Shown here: piece after piece, positions 21,219 through 33,499 of the stretch | How the letters are laid out: each line of letters starts with the position of its first letter | Position numbering within the stretch: position 1 is the stretch's first letter | From: Erpobdella octoculata | Taxonomy: Eukaryota > Annelida > Clitellata > Hirudinida > Erpobdellidae | NCBI GenBank assembly: GCA_963978895.1 | Contig: OZ022242.1 | Coordinates: 20,545,629 to 20,609,628 of the forward strand | Direction: 5' to 3' | Length of the DNA: 64,000 nucleotides | Made by a program: the position numbers and the translations under genes | The notes under the pieces: generated by a model | What the model was told of the DNA's origin: nothing | The model's database searches: none | The model's input: only the letters and a program-made list of their open reading frames with translations

Positions 21219-24200
21219 CTACACTTCTACCTTTGTACTTTCTTCAGGATAGGTTGCAGATGGTTCCCTGATTGAGTGTTCAGTCACTGCTGCCTTATTA
21301 TCATCCTAAAAATACATCAGACAATGCATCATCAATTATTTAAATTTCAAAATATAATTACATGTAAGACCAGCTTATTAAAGCATTATCTATCAAAAAT
21401 TGACAAAAGAAAGTAGATAGAAACAAGTGACAAAAAAAAATTTTTTTTTTTAACTTTTATATGCAATGTCAGTGTACTATTTTCTTTTTAAAGTCAATAG
21501 AATGCATTTTCAACTGCAACAGCTTATTAGCCACATTTCATCTGGATTAAAATCATAAAAATGATCTTGGTGTCTCATCTCAGATGACCTAAAAGCCCAG
21601 CCACAGGTCCAAAAAGCAGCATCATTTGCCACATCATATGCTCACAGACTCAGAAAACCTTTTAGCAGCCTTATACTGTGACACACACACTGTGATACTA
21701 CACCTCTATCTGGCTACAACTTGAATTTGCAGTTCAATCTTAGTCCTTGACCTTCCTACATTATGTGATATAAGTCAATGACTTATATCACATAATAAAC
21801 TTAAAACTGACTTAAAGCAGTTTATTTTTGACATCATCGAGCCAGCTTTATTGCTGCTTACCAAACTAGAACTAATCATTAGCAAGTGAATTATTTAAGT
21901 CAAACTTAAACAATAGAAATAAGCAGAAACAGTAAATTAAAACTCAAGCAACATATTCACTGACTGGTTTAATGGAGGCCTCCTGGGTCTTGTTGTCTAA
22001 ATTTTTATCTTCTACAACTTCCAAGGTAGGCAATGAGATGACACGTTCTTTCCCCTCATAAAAACTGGCGTTGTCAAGTTTGTGGTGCTCCCTGTCGATC
22101 CACTTTCTGTGTTCTTCTGCCAGCCTCCGGTACTTTTCATAGTCACGCTTTATAGAGGCCAGCTTTTCAGCTACATCAATATCACCGTTCCCTGCACTGC
22201 TGTTACTCCCAGAGAATTCTTCACAGCTGCTAAGAAGTTTGTCTCGATAGTTCAGAACGGCTTCCACCTCCCTGAGTCTCCTTTCCTCCCTTGCAATTTT
22301 TCCTTCATTCTTACGGATTATAGAAACTCTTTCTTCAAGTTCAGAGTCCAGACTTCGAAGCTTTGACTCCCAGGTAGTCAGTATCGAGTGCTTCCTCTTC
22401 AGCTCATCATCAACTCGGTCGGCAGAAGCAGCAGCAGCTTGCCTGCTCGTATTATGAGCAATGGAACTGCTGCTTGGATGGTGAAGTTGTTGAATAGATG
22501 ACGACTGGGTGTGAGATGATCTCGGTTTTGCCTTTGGTTCTGAACGAAACAAGGTTTTTCAATTTTATTATTTGTGTAACATGAAAAAAGGGCTTGAAAG
22601 AAGTATAGAATACAAATTGATATAATCAAAGTATCAAACAATATCAATCGTTGTCAAAAGGCTACTCGAAAGAGCGGTGGGTTTTCAACCAGTGGGTTGC
22701 AACCCTGTCAGGGGTCGAATGTCATTGGGTCAGAGATTAAGGCTGGGTCCGATTAATCGGCGTACGCATAATCGGGGCCGATTATTGACATATCGGCATA
22801 ATCGGTTATCGGGAAAAATAATCGGTGCCGATTAAAATTTTTTTAAAAATTGGTGCGTATATTATCTAGTGAAAGTACGGCAACTGATAATTTCAGTATC
22901 CCTATTTAGCGAAAATAGCTAGACGCTATTTATCTGCACCAGTTTCCAGCGTGCCAAGTGAGCAGCTCTTCAAAGGCGCTGGAGAAATTTTTTCGGATCG
23001 GCGTGGATCGTTGCTCGCCGAGAAGGGAGAAATGTTATTATTACTTAAATATAACTTACCTCAACTTGGCTTTAATTATTTTATTAACTCTTGTACTGTA
23101 GCTATCTTCAATATACATTTTTATCCATTTTGTATTTTTATTAGTTTAGAATTAATTACTGGATTATTATTTTATTCTTTTCAATACTATAATTAGTTTC
23201 AACATTGAATGACTTGACAAAATTTTCTGGATTTTTAATAAATAATTATTGTTCTAAGGTTGTGTGAACGTTGGTTGAATTATCACGGCTAGCGCATGCA
23301 AGCAGCAAAACACACGCTTGTATTATGGCGGTATGTTTCGGAAGAAGCATTTTCACTAAAGAAATAGTAATTATAAAATAATAGGCATCATAATCGGTAT
23401 CGGCAATTTTAATAATCGGCTATACGCGGTATCGGCATAATCAGCAAAAAGTCATATCGGAACAGCCTTATCAGAGATTGTCCAAATCCATAAGAATTTC
23501 GTTTCAATTTGAATCTGAAAAACTTGTACTTCTACATTTTTTTCTTAACAAATAGCTGATTCTTACTATTATAAAAGGTATACTACGTATACAAAAGACG
23601 TTGGGATTTCATTGCTCATTAACTTACTATTTTAAACTGGGAAAATGTATACGATTAGGAGTTACAGGATTTGAAGCGTTGTTAATATAAAACTGTGTAA
23701 ACAAGAAAAATTGAGAATTGCTACTCTAGATAATCACATAGGTCACAAAAATGAAATGCAACATAGAAAAAAACCTTCTTACCAACTACATCTCTAGGTT
23801 TGATGAACTTCCAGCCTTGAACATCAATTTTGATCTTCTTACTGCTGTTGCCAGACTGTAGCTTTTTTGAGCCCCCCGCAGGCGGAGACATGCTGCCCCC
23901 ATCAATTGACCTTTTGTAGGTCAATGTTGCTGCTTTCGGCTGCTGGAGTTGCTGCTGCTTATAGTAATCATCAAAGTCGTCATGGATGTCATCATCATCA
24001 TCTTCAAACAGCTTGCCTGATATCTTTCCTGCCCTGTGCCATTCCAAACTTCCCTTTTCATCTCCCTTGCCATCATTATCATCTTCCAACTTTTTCTTTT
24101 TGGCACGACCTCCTGACCTTTTGCCCTTGAGGGGAAGGTCATCATCATCAAATAGCACAAGAGTTTTCTCTTCTGTTTTGACCGATTTCCTTTTTGCAGG

Positions 24201-25615
24201 TGATGGCTTCTTCTGGTTCTCCGCTGTGATATCAACATAAGATATTCATGGATATTTAAAATACAAAAAGTTCTGATGAATTTTAAAAATAGCTAGCACT
24301 GGTACAACATGTTATCAATTATAAATATATTTAAAAATGCATTACAGAAAAAAATTAAATGGTTACTTACCAACAAAATCTTCGTCATTTTCATCATTCA
24401 GGTCTTCTGGATCAAGGTCAACATCATCATCTCTGTTTTTTCTTTTCTTTTTACCTCCATCACCATCATTTTTTGCTTCATTTTCATTCACCTCTTCAAC
24501 ATCTTCTTCCTCATCATCTTCATTCATTTCTCCCCTTAACATTTCAAACACCGATCTTCTCTGGACGTCCCTCTTCGGTCGCTCATTGGCCAGGGATGGT
24601 GAGAGTTTTTTGTCTTTGTCCTCCTCTTCTTCTTCTTCCTCTTTGTTGTCAACTTCCATAGATTTGTCTGCATCCTAATGATTTTTAAACAGAAAATTTT
24701 ACTTAAGAAAAAAATATATTTTATATAATTGTATCAAATAAACACTTATGTTACACTTAGTGTTCATCACTGAACGTTTACATTTTGATAAAAAGCACAG
24801 ATAAATATACAGCAGATGCCGGTTAATGTGACCATCAGTTTTTAGAACCTGCCTCATTTTTAATCAAGTAAAGTAAGGTAATAGCCTATCCTAAAAATGA
24901 AATCATTATTATTATTATTATTACTTGACAACTTATACAGTGCTGTTAGTATAAACACTTCAGGGGCGCTTTACAGAACAATTGTGATTTTTAGCTTTTA
25001 AATTTACTAATTATATGAGTAAATTTTCACTGGACATATATGACCACAGCAAATGGCTCCTATTGATTTGAAATATACACTAGCTATATTATCTGGCGTA
25101 GATTTAAATTAATTGATTATAACTAATTTAATTAAAAAATTTAGAAAATATAATGCACATGATCAAGAACCCACAGAAGATTGGTTCATGTCCGGACCAT
25201 TTTCAACCTCTTCTTGCAATGATTCGTGCTCATTTTTGTCTATCATGTCATCATCCCCTGCATCATCATCATCATCATCATCACCATGGTCACCATTGTG
25301 GTCATTATCATCATCGTCGTCGTGACAGTCATCAGCAAAGATCTTGCTGACTTTTGCATCATCGTCAGATTCATCATTATCTTCTTTTCTCATTAACACC
25401 ACCTTTCGGGGTTTTTCTTCCTTGTGATGCTTTGGTGCCAGAATGTTTTCTTTCACCAGAACTGGAGGACCCTCAGAGCCAGCATCCACAACATGGATAG
25501 AACCATTAAGGCAGGTCTCTGTGCTGTTCAATAAGTCAGAGTTGTCTGAAGAAAGTTTTGACTGTTGTGGTAAATCTTTCACTGAGGTGGCGAGTGTTGA
25601 CACTTCTGCATCCAT
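21219..25615 (-). CDS. Unrecognised acidic coiled-coil protein, probably nuclear
   Basis: I do not recognise this gene. Exons in gene order: 25615-25175, 24674-24371, 24223-23783, 22539-21965, 21305-21219. All phases join, giving about 615 aa. Without the last splice (donor GTCAGT at 21964), exon 4 reads on to a stop at 21944 and gives 593 aa. The N-terminal third has long Asp/Glu runs, some made by GAT/CAT repeats. The middle alternates acidic stretches (LVLFDDDDLPLKGK, KLFEDDDDD) with Lys/Arg clusters (RAKKKK, SSKKIKID) that could be nuclear import signals. A conserved-looking GWKFIKPRDVV lies before a Ser/His/Gln linker. The C-terminal part (about residues 430-560) is a charged coiled coil with LREVEAVLNYRDKLL and HRKWIDREHHKLD. 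This suggests a chromatin or nucleolar scaffold, but that is inference. A 733-bp hAT relic sits in intron 3. Confidence 0.7.
21760..21796. repeat. Perfect 18-bp hairpin in an intron
   Basis: ATTATGTGATATAAGTCA (21760-21777) is followed after one base by its exact reverse complement (21779-21796). It lies in the last intron of the unrecognised gene. It may be the collapsed core of a MITE or an RNA stem. Confidence 0.85.
22738..23470 (+). mobile_element. hAT element with transposase remnant and 8-bp duplication
   Basis: Terminal inverted repeats TAAGGCTGGGTCCGAT and ATCGGAACAGCCTTA bound a 733-bp insert with an exact TCAGAGAT duplication at 22730-22737 and 23471-23478. Subterminal ATCGG words repeat at both ends. 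Inside, near 22945-23060 on the plus strand, a short frame reads VPSEQLFKGAGEIFSDRR then LLLLKYNLP. This is the end of the hAT C-terminal dimerisation domain. It is an internally deleted copy within an intron of the 21219-25615 gene. Confidence 0.88.
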
Positions 25616-26399
25616 TTTTACTGGAAAAGATATAAAAGTTAAGGTAAAAATAACAAAATGATAACTATTGTAAACACATCTAACAAGTTATTAGATAATT
25701 AATTATGAATTAAACAACTTGTTAAAATAAAAACAAATAAGGTGCAGCCTAAGACTATGGAATGTCATAAATCTGACATTCTCTATATGCTTTTAATTTA
25801 GGTAGTTGTACAGCTGACGCATAGGCCCAAACTCGACGGCCTATCTCTAGCCAATAACTTGGCATTCATAAGCGAGCTTGGGTCAGAAGAGGGTTTACAA
25901 GAAAATGCAAAACTCAGAGTTTACTGGATCGATATAATAAACTAGATAGTTGTGAGGCGACTAAGACACCGGTTAAATTTAAATTAATATTTAATTATTT
26001 TCCACTTTTTAGTTTTTTTTCAAGTTAATAAAAACCTAATACACTTGTGAAAATAAATTATTATTTGTATTAATGTATTGTATGCAAAAGTAGTTGTAAG
26101 GAAAATAAGGTGCTCTTTAAATTAAATAAAGTATTTTCTAATTTTTAGTTTTTTCGCTAGTTGGCAAACCTTAGCCCGTTAAATTTTAAGTATTATTTAG
26201 TTATTTTCTAATTCTTAGTTATTTTTCAACTGCCATCTACCACATGTATGGAAAACCTCAGCCAACGACATAAACGATCTATCGGTGAAAATGTTTTTGT
26301 AAAAACACCACCGTTAGGGATTTCACACTTAGTGACATATATAAGCTAATGAGAAATAAACAGCTATGTGAAACTCTGCCTCGCTAATTTCGAGCCAGT

Positions 26400-26540
26400 T
26401 CTTAGCCTGGATAAAGGAGAAGGGACAGTTGAAAAAATCAAATATGATCTACGACAGGAAGTACTTGGGTGTTTCCTACATACAGCCATTTCAGCCTTAA
26501 AATACCTGGTGTAAAGGACTATAAACTATTATAAAAAAAA
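26400..26540 (+). mobile_element. LINE 3' end with conserved tail
   Basis: The end reads GGTGTAAAGGACTATAAACT followed by ATTATAAAAAAAAA. The same tail, allowing for a few changes, closes the RNase H-bearing LINE on the minus strand at 60092-60911 and another fragment at 31001-31036. A short frame before it (HTAISALKYLV then stop) resembles a retrotransposon C-terminus. Confidence 0.55.
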
Positions 26541-26844
26541 AGCTATTTACTTGTTTCGGCAATACATATGGTAATATTGTAGTAAAATATAACAATTTTA
26601 GTTGAAATATATAATAAATAAATTATAAATAATTAGTAAAATAATGAAAACAGAGCATTCCAGAGTCAATCAGTGGACAGTGATCAGCGTAAATTTATAA
26701 CAGGTGGTTATATCATTTTATCTACATACATAATTTTCTATGTCTGTATGTTAGCAATTTTGCATAACGCTGCAGCATAATGCTGGATCCATTGTTCAAA
26801 AGAAAACATCGTAAGTTATTGAAGCTGTCTTACGAAGCTGTGGA

Positions 26845-27090
26845 ATGAAATGTAATGATTTTAATTTGCTTGAACCAGGTTCAATCCAAAGCATTGAGCT
26901 TTTTTTTTATATTACTGAGCAGGTAGAGTAACCACAATGTCTACTTGCCACATTTAATCATTTACAGCGACTGAAATCCTGACTTGATTGAACTTCCTAT
27001 AATAAAGGTAAAGAAGAAAAACGTTCTTTATTTAATATCTGACAGTTCGCTAAAAACAAAAAAACAGTCATTTTTGACAGGTTATTTCTA
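26845..27090. repeat. Dispersed repeat shared with 62190-62350
   Basis: Both loci carry TTTTAATTTGCTTGAACCAG followed by GTTCAA..CAAAAGCATTGA-type sequence, then AGTTAGAG/GGTAGAG..AACCACA and a GACAGG/GACGGG..TATTTCTAGT block. They are copies of one unknown element about 160-240 bp long. Confidence 0.6.
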
Positions 27091-29607
27091 GTTGGTAATA
27101 ATAGCCTTTCTTTGGTGAGCCATATCTAACAAAATTGTTCTAGGTTAGTTGGGTCTTACATAGGTTATTAAATATTCATTCATACTTTTGATTTTTACAA
27201 ACTTTTATTTAGGTTACAATCTTTGTTTGTGTGTGTGTGTGTGGCTTTCTCCGTACACAAATCTTGCCAGTGAAATTTAACCAGCTTTTTGATTAGCTAG
27301 GAAGCTGAAACTTCCAGCATATCTTTATATTGAATGACAATATATGATTCAACAAAAAAAACACGCAATTTGAACATCTTTCATATACATACACACCGAG
27401 TGTATTTGAAATCAAAGTTTGTGTTAAAAAACACCTAGGTATTTAAAAATTGGATGTTTGTGTGACGCGATGTGCCAGCCATTTACGCACGATCTGCAGC
27501 ATATTTGCATGGAATATAAGTGACACGTAGCTTTGACAGGTTATGCATGTTTGTGCTATCCTATGTAGCTACAATATAGTGCAAAGAAGCATAATTTCAT
27601 AGACCCCAACTTCTGTAGGCTTATCGGCCTAGAGATAATGTCTCAATGGCAGTCAATGGGTGAATTGAAAATCAATATATCTTCACAAATATAACTCGTA
27701 CAACAAAAAGTTTGATATAGTTCTTTTCTTTAATACTATAAAACAAATTCAAAAAAAAGAATCATTTTGACATTTTTGTGCAACTGCCTACTTCAATTAT
27801 TTTCACATGTCTGTTACCTACTTTTTAGGCAAAATCTTGTAATCAACTTTTAGCCAACTAGCCAAAATAAATCTAAAGAGTTTCAACACAAAATAAATAA
27901 AATATACATTGACTAAATGAAGAGCATGCCCTTAGTTTTTCTTTGACAGGTTTGGCCTACAATAGTCACGTTGCGAATCTACAGTATTCCCGTTGCAAAC
28001 CTTTCCCTAGCCACCTCAACCCGTCAAAATAAATGATTGCTTTTGTTTTTGAATACAAGTAATAAATAGTTAGTAAGTATATAAGCAAATTTTTAAAAAT
28101 ATGGAATCATTGTGATACCTTCTTTTATGTATGTAGTGTTTCCTCAGCAAAAACCAAATTTGTTTCAAATTATTTTCTAAAAATAGTCAAATGTTTACAA
28201 GTTAAAACATCAATCCGACTGTTTGCATGCCATACAATGTCGAATTGGCTGGTAAGAATTAAGAAGAGTGCGTGTTCGGACCTGGCTTGGGTCAGCCTCG
28301 GCTCGACTCGATTCGATGAGGAGTTATCGAGTTATTAGTTATTTGCGTAAAAATTTGTTCGTAAAAATCCACAACCATGCACAGCAACCAATCCATAAAA
28401 GACGACAGCGACTCCTGTAAGATCTAATGCGAATTTTGAACGATAAAAAAAAGTAACACAAATAAGCAAAAACCTTGAATATCCGACGACAGCAGGTTTT
28501 TTTTCGTAGCGCGTACAGATTAAAAAAAAGATCAATTGTATTTTTATTCAATTGTGCTTAATTAAAAATAAAACAGTTAAGCAATATACTCTTTACCAGA
28601 CCGTCTGTTAAAAAATAGTAAAACATAGGGAGACTCAAACAGACTTTTTACTACCTATTTGCTAAACGGATGGCGCTCACCCTGTTTCCAAAAGCCTGAA
28701 TCCAGCTTTGATAGCTACTTTCTATGGCTACTTTTATAAAAAAAAACAAAACTCCAAAACCTTATACTTATTTCTCAAAATAAACGCTGGTGGCCGGGGA
28801 GGGGGTAGTCACAGCTACTTTTTCAAAAACTTTGCAAAGAATTTTTTAGCTATATTTTTTAAAAATAAATTTTCTGGAAGATCCTTGAAGGGTAAAATTT
28901 TCCCTCTGCCCCCACAAATGACGCCCCTGAGCCCTGGATCCTCTACTGTGAGTGTTCTTTTATTTATGAAGTAAAATAGCAATGATTAATATAAATTTTC
29001 ATTTCAAATCATGTCACCATAATTTGAGAGCCCGTTAAAGTCTGCGGGGTTCAGTGGCGGATCCAGAGGGGCCCTGCAGACCCGAGCCTACTTTTAATGT
29101 TGAAGTTTAATTTTTTTTACTAAACTTGCAACTTTATTTTGTTTGTAGCCTAAACAGCAAACCGTCCCGCACGGGACCCGTCCGGGATAAAGATTGGTTT
29201 TCCTGTTTAGCTCAATCTTGCTGGGATTGGCAGATATTCAAAAACTTTGGGCTTTTTTTAAACCAATTCAATACAAAATAAAATATCAACATACATAATT
29301 TCCTATGTCTGTACTAGAGATAGCCCGTCAAAAGTGACGGATTTTTTAAAATCTCATTTTACATTATTTTTAGATTGCGTCCCAATGACGCATGTTTTAA
29401 AATTACGATGTAGGTACTTTAGATACATTTTATAAAAAATATTCAACAAAACCAAAATGACATTTGATAACCATAATTTTTTGTTGTATATATAAGTAAA
29501 TTTAATGAAGTTTTTTATTGTGTTTAAATTTTCAATTTACTAAAGTATTTCATATAAATTCAAAAGATTTGAAAATTAAAGAGTGAAAAATTAGTTATTA
29601 AAGAATT

Positions 29608-29985
29608 TCAGTATACACGACATTTCTTGTGAATTCGTTGAGAAGTGGTCCTGGCTTCTGAGATTTTTTAAAATCTCACTATATAATATTTTTCGATTGT
29701 AGCGCCACTCCTTTTGATCTCTAGGACTGAGAGTGTATCAAGGATATCATGATATAACAACCTACTCTAGTAGGCCTAGACAATTTAGCTAATTACATCA
29801 TAGTTACATCAAGATTTTTAGAAGTATGATATAACTACTAACCATTTTGTCGTTTGTTACATCAATTTATTTATAATTATGATATAAGAAGCAATAAAAC
29901 ATTAGGCCTATTAGAGTAGGTTGTGGATCCTGTTGTTATATCAAGATATCCTTGGACAATTGCATAATAACTTTTATTACACGCC
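29608..29985. mobile_element. Repeat unit split by a palindromic MITE
   Basis: The sequence from TTCAGTATACACGACATTTC to CTCTAGGACTGAGAGTG resumes at ACAATTGCATAATAACTTTT. At 34020-34200 the same two halves stand together, with only a few bases between them. The extra piece, about 29738-29955, has inverted ends CAAGGATATCATGATATAAC and GTTATATCAAGATATCCTTG and inner TAGTAGGCCTA/TAGGCCTATTA pairs. It is therefore a MITE of about 220 bp with a natural empty site elsewhere in the window. Confidence 0.75.
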
Positions 29986-31000
29986 CAGTGGCTTCTATCC
30001 ACCCCATGCAGCTGGGCTCAATTCTCCCCTGAAAACCCGACCTTTTCCATCTCCGAAAAATCCCAAGCTGAAATTTTCTTTTTTGTAGTATTTAATTTAA
30101 CGTCTACAGATAAGTTGATCCTCTATATTATAATTGATGTTTTATTTTACATTTTTGACAGAACGTGTAGCTTATAACGTGGGTATTTAATCTAACTTTA
30201 GTATAAAAATCAAACATACCAATAAAAAATATTAATACTCATAAATCATTTTGAACATTAGGGTTAAAGACACGTAGGTTTGTTCAAATTTGAATAGTTA
30301 TGTTGCACCTCTTCCAGCCATGTTAATTAAAGACACAGCGGAGCCATTGTCATTATGGTTTTGAAATGGGCCTCTACTCACATGGCGTAGCTAGCATGGG
30401 TGACACCGGGGCGGATATTGATGGTGTCACCCCTTGAAAACGGTCAAATTCAACATTATCTAAAAAGTCGGTTAAGCGTGAACTTTGGCTAAAATCAGTT
30501 TTTGTAAGATATTAAAAATGGATCCAGATATGCTTTGAAGTTTATGAAATTGTAATTGTATTTGTAAATGTAGTTTTAGTTGTACGTTCCTTACAGGGAA
30601 AGCTGTCACGGAAAACAGCTATTAAAATAATTTCATTAACTATCAGTTTTTTAAAGAATGTATGTATTGTTATTTTTTATGTTCTCAAATTCACTCAATT
30701 TTTAATTTTGATTTTTTAAATTTTTAATTGTCTAGCAAAATTCCAAGATTAAATGACAAAGCTGCGTGCACATCTATACTCTAGACTACACTACGCAAAC
30801 GCAGTCAGCAGTAATCTCTATATATAACTGTTTCGTGCTTAACCTTGCCTAGATCATAGGGTTCTAAAAACTATAGTACTCTATGCCTAGGTATAGCCTC
30901 CGGTCACCATTTTGACACCCCTAACGCTATTTACAAAATTTATAATTCATTTAATAGGCCAAGCGCGATCCAGTTATATGTAGAAATCAGTGGTTACATT

Positions 31001-31036
31001 TTTTTAATAATAGTTTATAGTCCTTTCTATTTGGTG
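31001..31036 (-). mobile_element. LINE 3' tail fragment
   Basis: The plus strand reads TTTTTTAATAATAGTTTATA then GTCCTTTC, the reverse of the tail at 26517-26535. Nothing coding is visible beside it, so only the terminus is supported. Confidence 0.45.
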
Positions 31037-32206
31037 GATGTTTGTTCACTGTGGCAAATTTAACTCAATATCTGACATTTCTCAATGATATCTCCTTTTT
31101 TTAAGGTCTGGGATATTGATTTTTCAACTTTCTGTATTGCAAACATAAAATTAATAAATTTTACAAATCAATTCCCAGAAAACATTAAGAAATAACATTT
31201 TCCTTCCGTTTCTACAAAATTTTGTCACCTTTTGCCACATAAAACAATTTACAACCACATAAGGTGTCTAAAGCGCTTTTGTAACTTTATCGGGAAGTAC
31301 TGTGAGCAATTTTATGAGTGGCCGTGGACACACTGAAAGCCGGTATATTGAAGACAAAAACAGCAGCCACAACCAAGTTTGGTGTTGATGAAGGGAAAAT
31401 TCCCAAACTCTCGGAGGAAAATCAGATTTTTTTTGTATCAAGACAATGACGTTAACCTTACCCAAAAAATGCTTTTGCCACAAAAGACTTGGGACACAAA
31501 TACAATAGTTTATTAAGAAAATTTAAATAAACTTTATAATAGAACTCAGCATAAGCTCTAAGCCATCAATTGTTGTCAACTTATAACAGTTTTTGTTTGC
31601 TGACATCAAAATGCATAAGATCCAAGAAACCAGCTTTCAAATTATACTGCCATCATAACTACCATTATACACTACTAAAAAGGTTATATCAATCCAATGC
31701 ACACAAATCATTGACATATCAAGCTTGAATAGGATATATTCCAATAATTACCTATTGTATATCTGTTAACATCTTATCTTTATACAAGAATGTTTATGAT
31801 CGCAAATTCAAGCACACATAATATATAACCGTGAACTAAAATCTAAAAAACGGTGAGAAAAAAACAAAGAAAAAATGGTGTTGCTCGGGTATTTTTCTAA
31901 GCAGGAGCAAACGTGAACAATGATAAACAGAGTGATGCAATAACTACAAGAATGAATGAAGAAGGCATCTTTACTGTAATTGCAACGAGATGAACTATGA
32001 TATATACATGCAAATGATAATATAATAATAATAATACGGCAAACCAGTATGAGGAGGGGGAGAAATTAACATTGAATTTAATATCTTTAATCATATTCAG
32101 CATGATACAATAAACTACAATAAAACCAGTTTATCATAAATATTGCAGACAGTTAAACATCTTTGGATAATTAAATATGTAAACGATTAATACATGTTTG
32201 CATCTT

Positions 32207-33451
32207 TCAATCAAATTCCACCATTTTGTTGCTTCTTTGCTTCGTTCTGCTCTGAGTCCTTGACTTGAAACCAGCTTTGTAGTTGAACTGCAGAAAGAGA
32301 AGAATAGTTGTAACATATAGATTTTTTTTTAAATTAATAAATTATTGAAATATCTATGAATTATCGAAAGAAAGAAAAAGAAAAGATGGAACTCAATGAG
32401 TTAACTAGAAAATATTTTCAAGTATATATAAATACAGAAAGATTAAAAATGAAGACAAATACAACAACCTTCTTTTCTAACTTAGAGGCTTTGAAGGCAG
32501 TTTGACTTTCCATGCAGATGGGATCACCCAAAAGGAATATTTCTCTCAACAAAGGATTTTCCTGTAAATTAAAGTACACAATACAAAATTTAACGATAAC
32601 TTGTTACAGCATTCATTATATAAAATAGCATTTACAAGAATGGCACTTTAATACAGGATGACATAGCTGAATGTTTGCACATTTGAAAAAATCATATCAC
32701 ATTTTTTCACAACCTGACTGAAATTTAAAGCCAATACAATAAACAAGATTTAAAACACTGAAGTTTACAAAATTATACTATCAGTAACCCATGAAATATA
32801 ATGAGAAAAAAGAACTATTTATGATTGATGTTCTAAAGTTTGCTAATTTGTTTCTTGTGCTTATCCTACCTTGTCATCACATGATAAAAAAAAACCAAAA
32901 AAACCATAAGCAACTTAACTACATTGCACACAACCAATAGTCAGAATTATATGAACAGTAATTCTGAATACATTTTTATAAAATTACTAGCGGGGTGCCC
33001 GGCGTTGCCCGGGCTTTTTAGAGGTTTTTCTATCGTTTTTCTCTCACGCTCCTGTTTCCTTTCCGCTTGCTCTCACGCTCCCAATCGCTTTCCCACTTTT
33101 CGACCATCTAGAGCTCTAAAACTTTCAGGAAAGCTTTATTCTGGATGACAATACATGAATTTAATGTTTCTGACATGAATTAGGCCTTAAATCAATTAAA
33201 ATTAATCAAATCAAATTAATCAGACAGTTCAAGATACTCTTTTATAGGAATATATATATCTTCCTATAAAAGAATATATACAGTTCAACTACAAAGCTGG
33301 TTTCAAGTCAAGGACTCAGAGCAGAACGAAGCAAAGAAGCAACAAAATGGTAGAATTTGATTGAAAGATGCAAACACGTATATATTCTTTTATATTCCTA
33401 TATATTCCTTATTTTTCAAATAAGTGAATTAAAAAACATGGTTTATTTTTT

Positions 33452-33499
<48 letters not shown>

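Larger units (their letters stand above)
25616..32206. other. Gene-free region with dispersed repeats
   Basis: No supportable exon was found in this 6.6 kb. It holds a LINE 3' tail (26400-26540), a dispersed repeat (26845-27090), a CAGTGGCGGATCCAG hAT-like terminus at 29053, a repeat unit interrupted by a MITE (29608-29985), an inverse LINE tail (31001-31036) and, at the right, the 3' flank of IFRD. Many further AT-rich stretches show nothing that I can name. Confidence 0.6.

Noticed and set aside
24309..25350. Plus-strand Ser/His-rich frames opposite the acidic gene
   Set aside because: They are antisense shadows of Asp/Glu runs encoded by GAT and GAA repeats on the minus strand.
28708..28974. 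Gly-rich and Phe-rich plus-strand frame
   Set aside because: It overlaps a hAT-like terminus (GGATCC-containing ends near 28930 and 29053) and has no splice sites or family resemblance.
31268..31483. Minus-strand frame between the LINE tail and IFRD
   Set aside because: No splice signals or recognisable motif were seen, and the length is within chance expectation.
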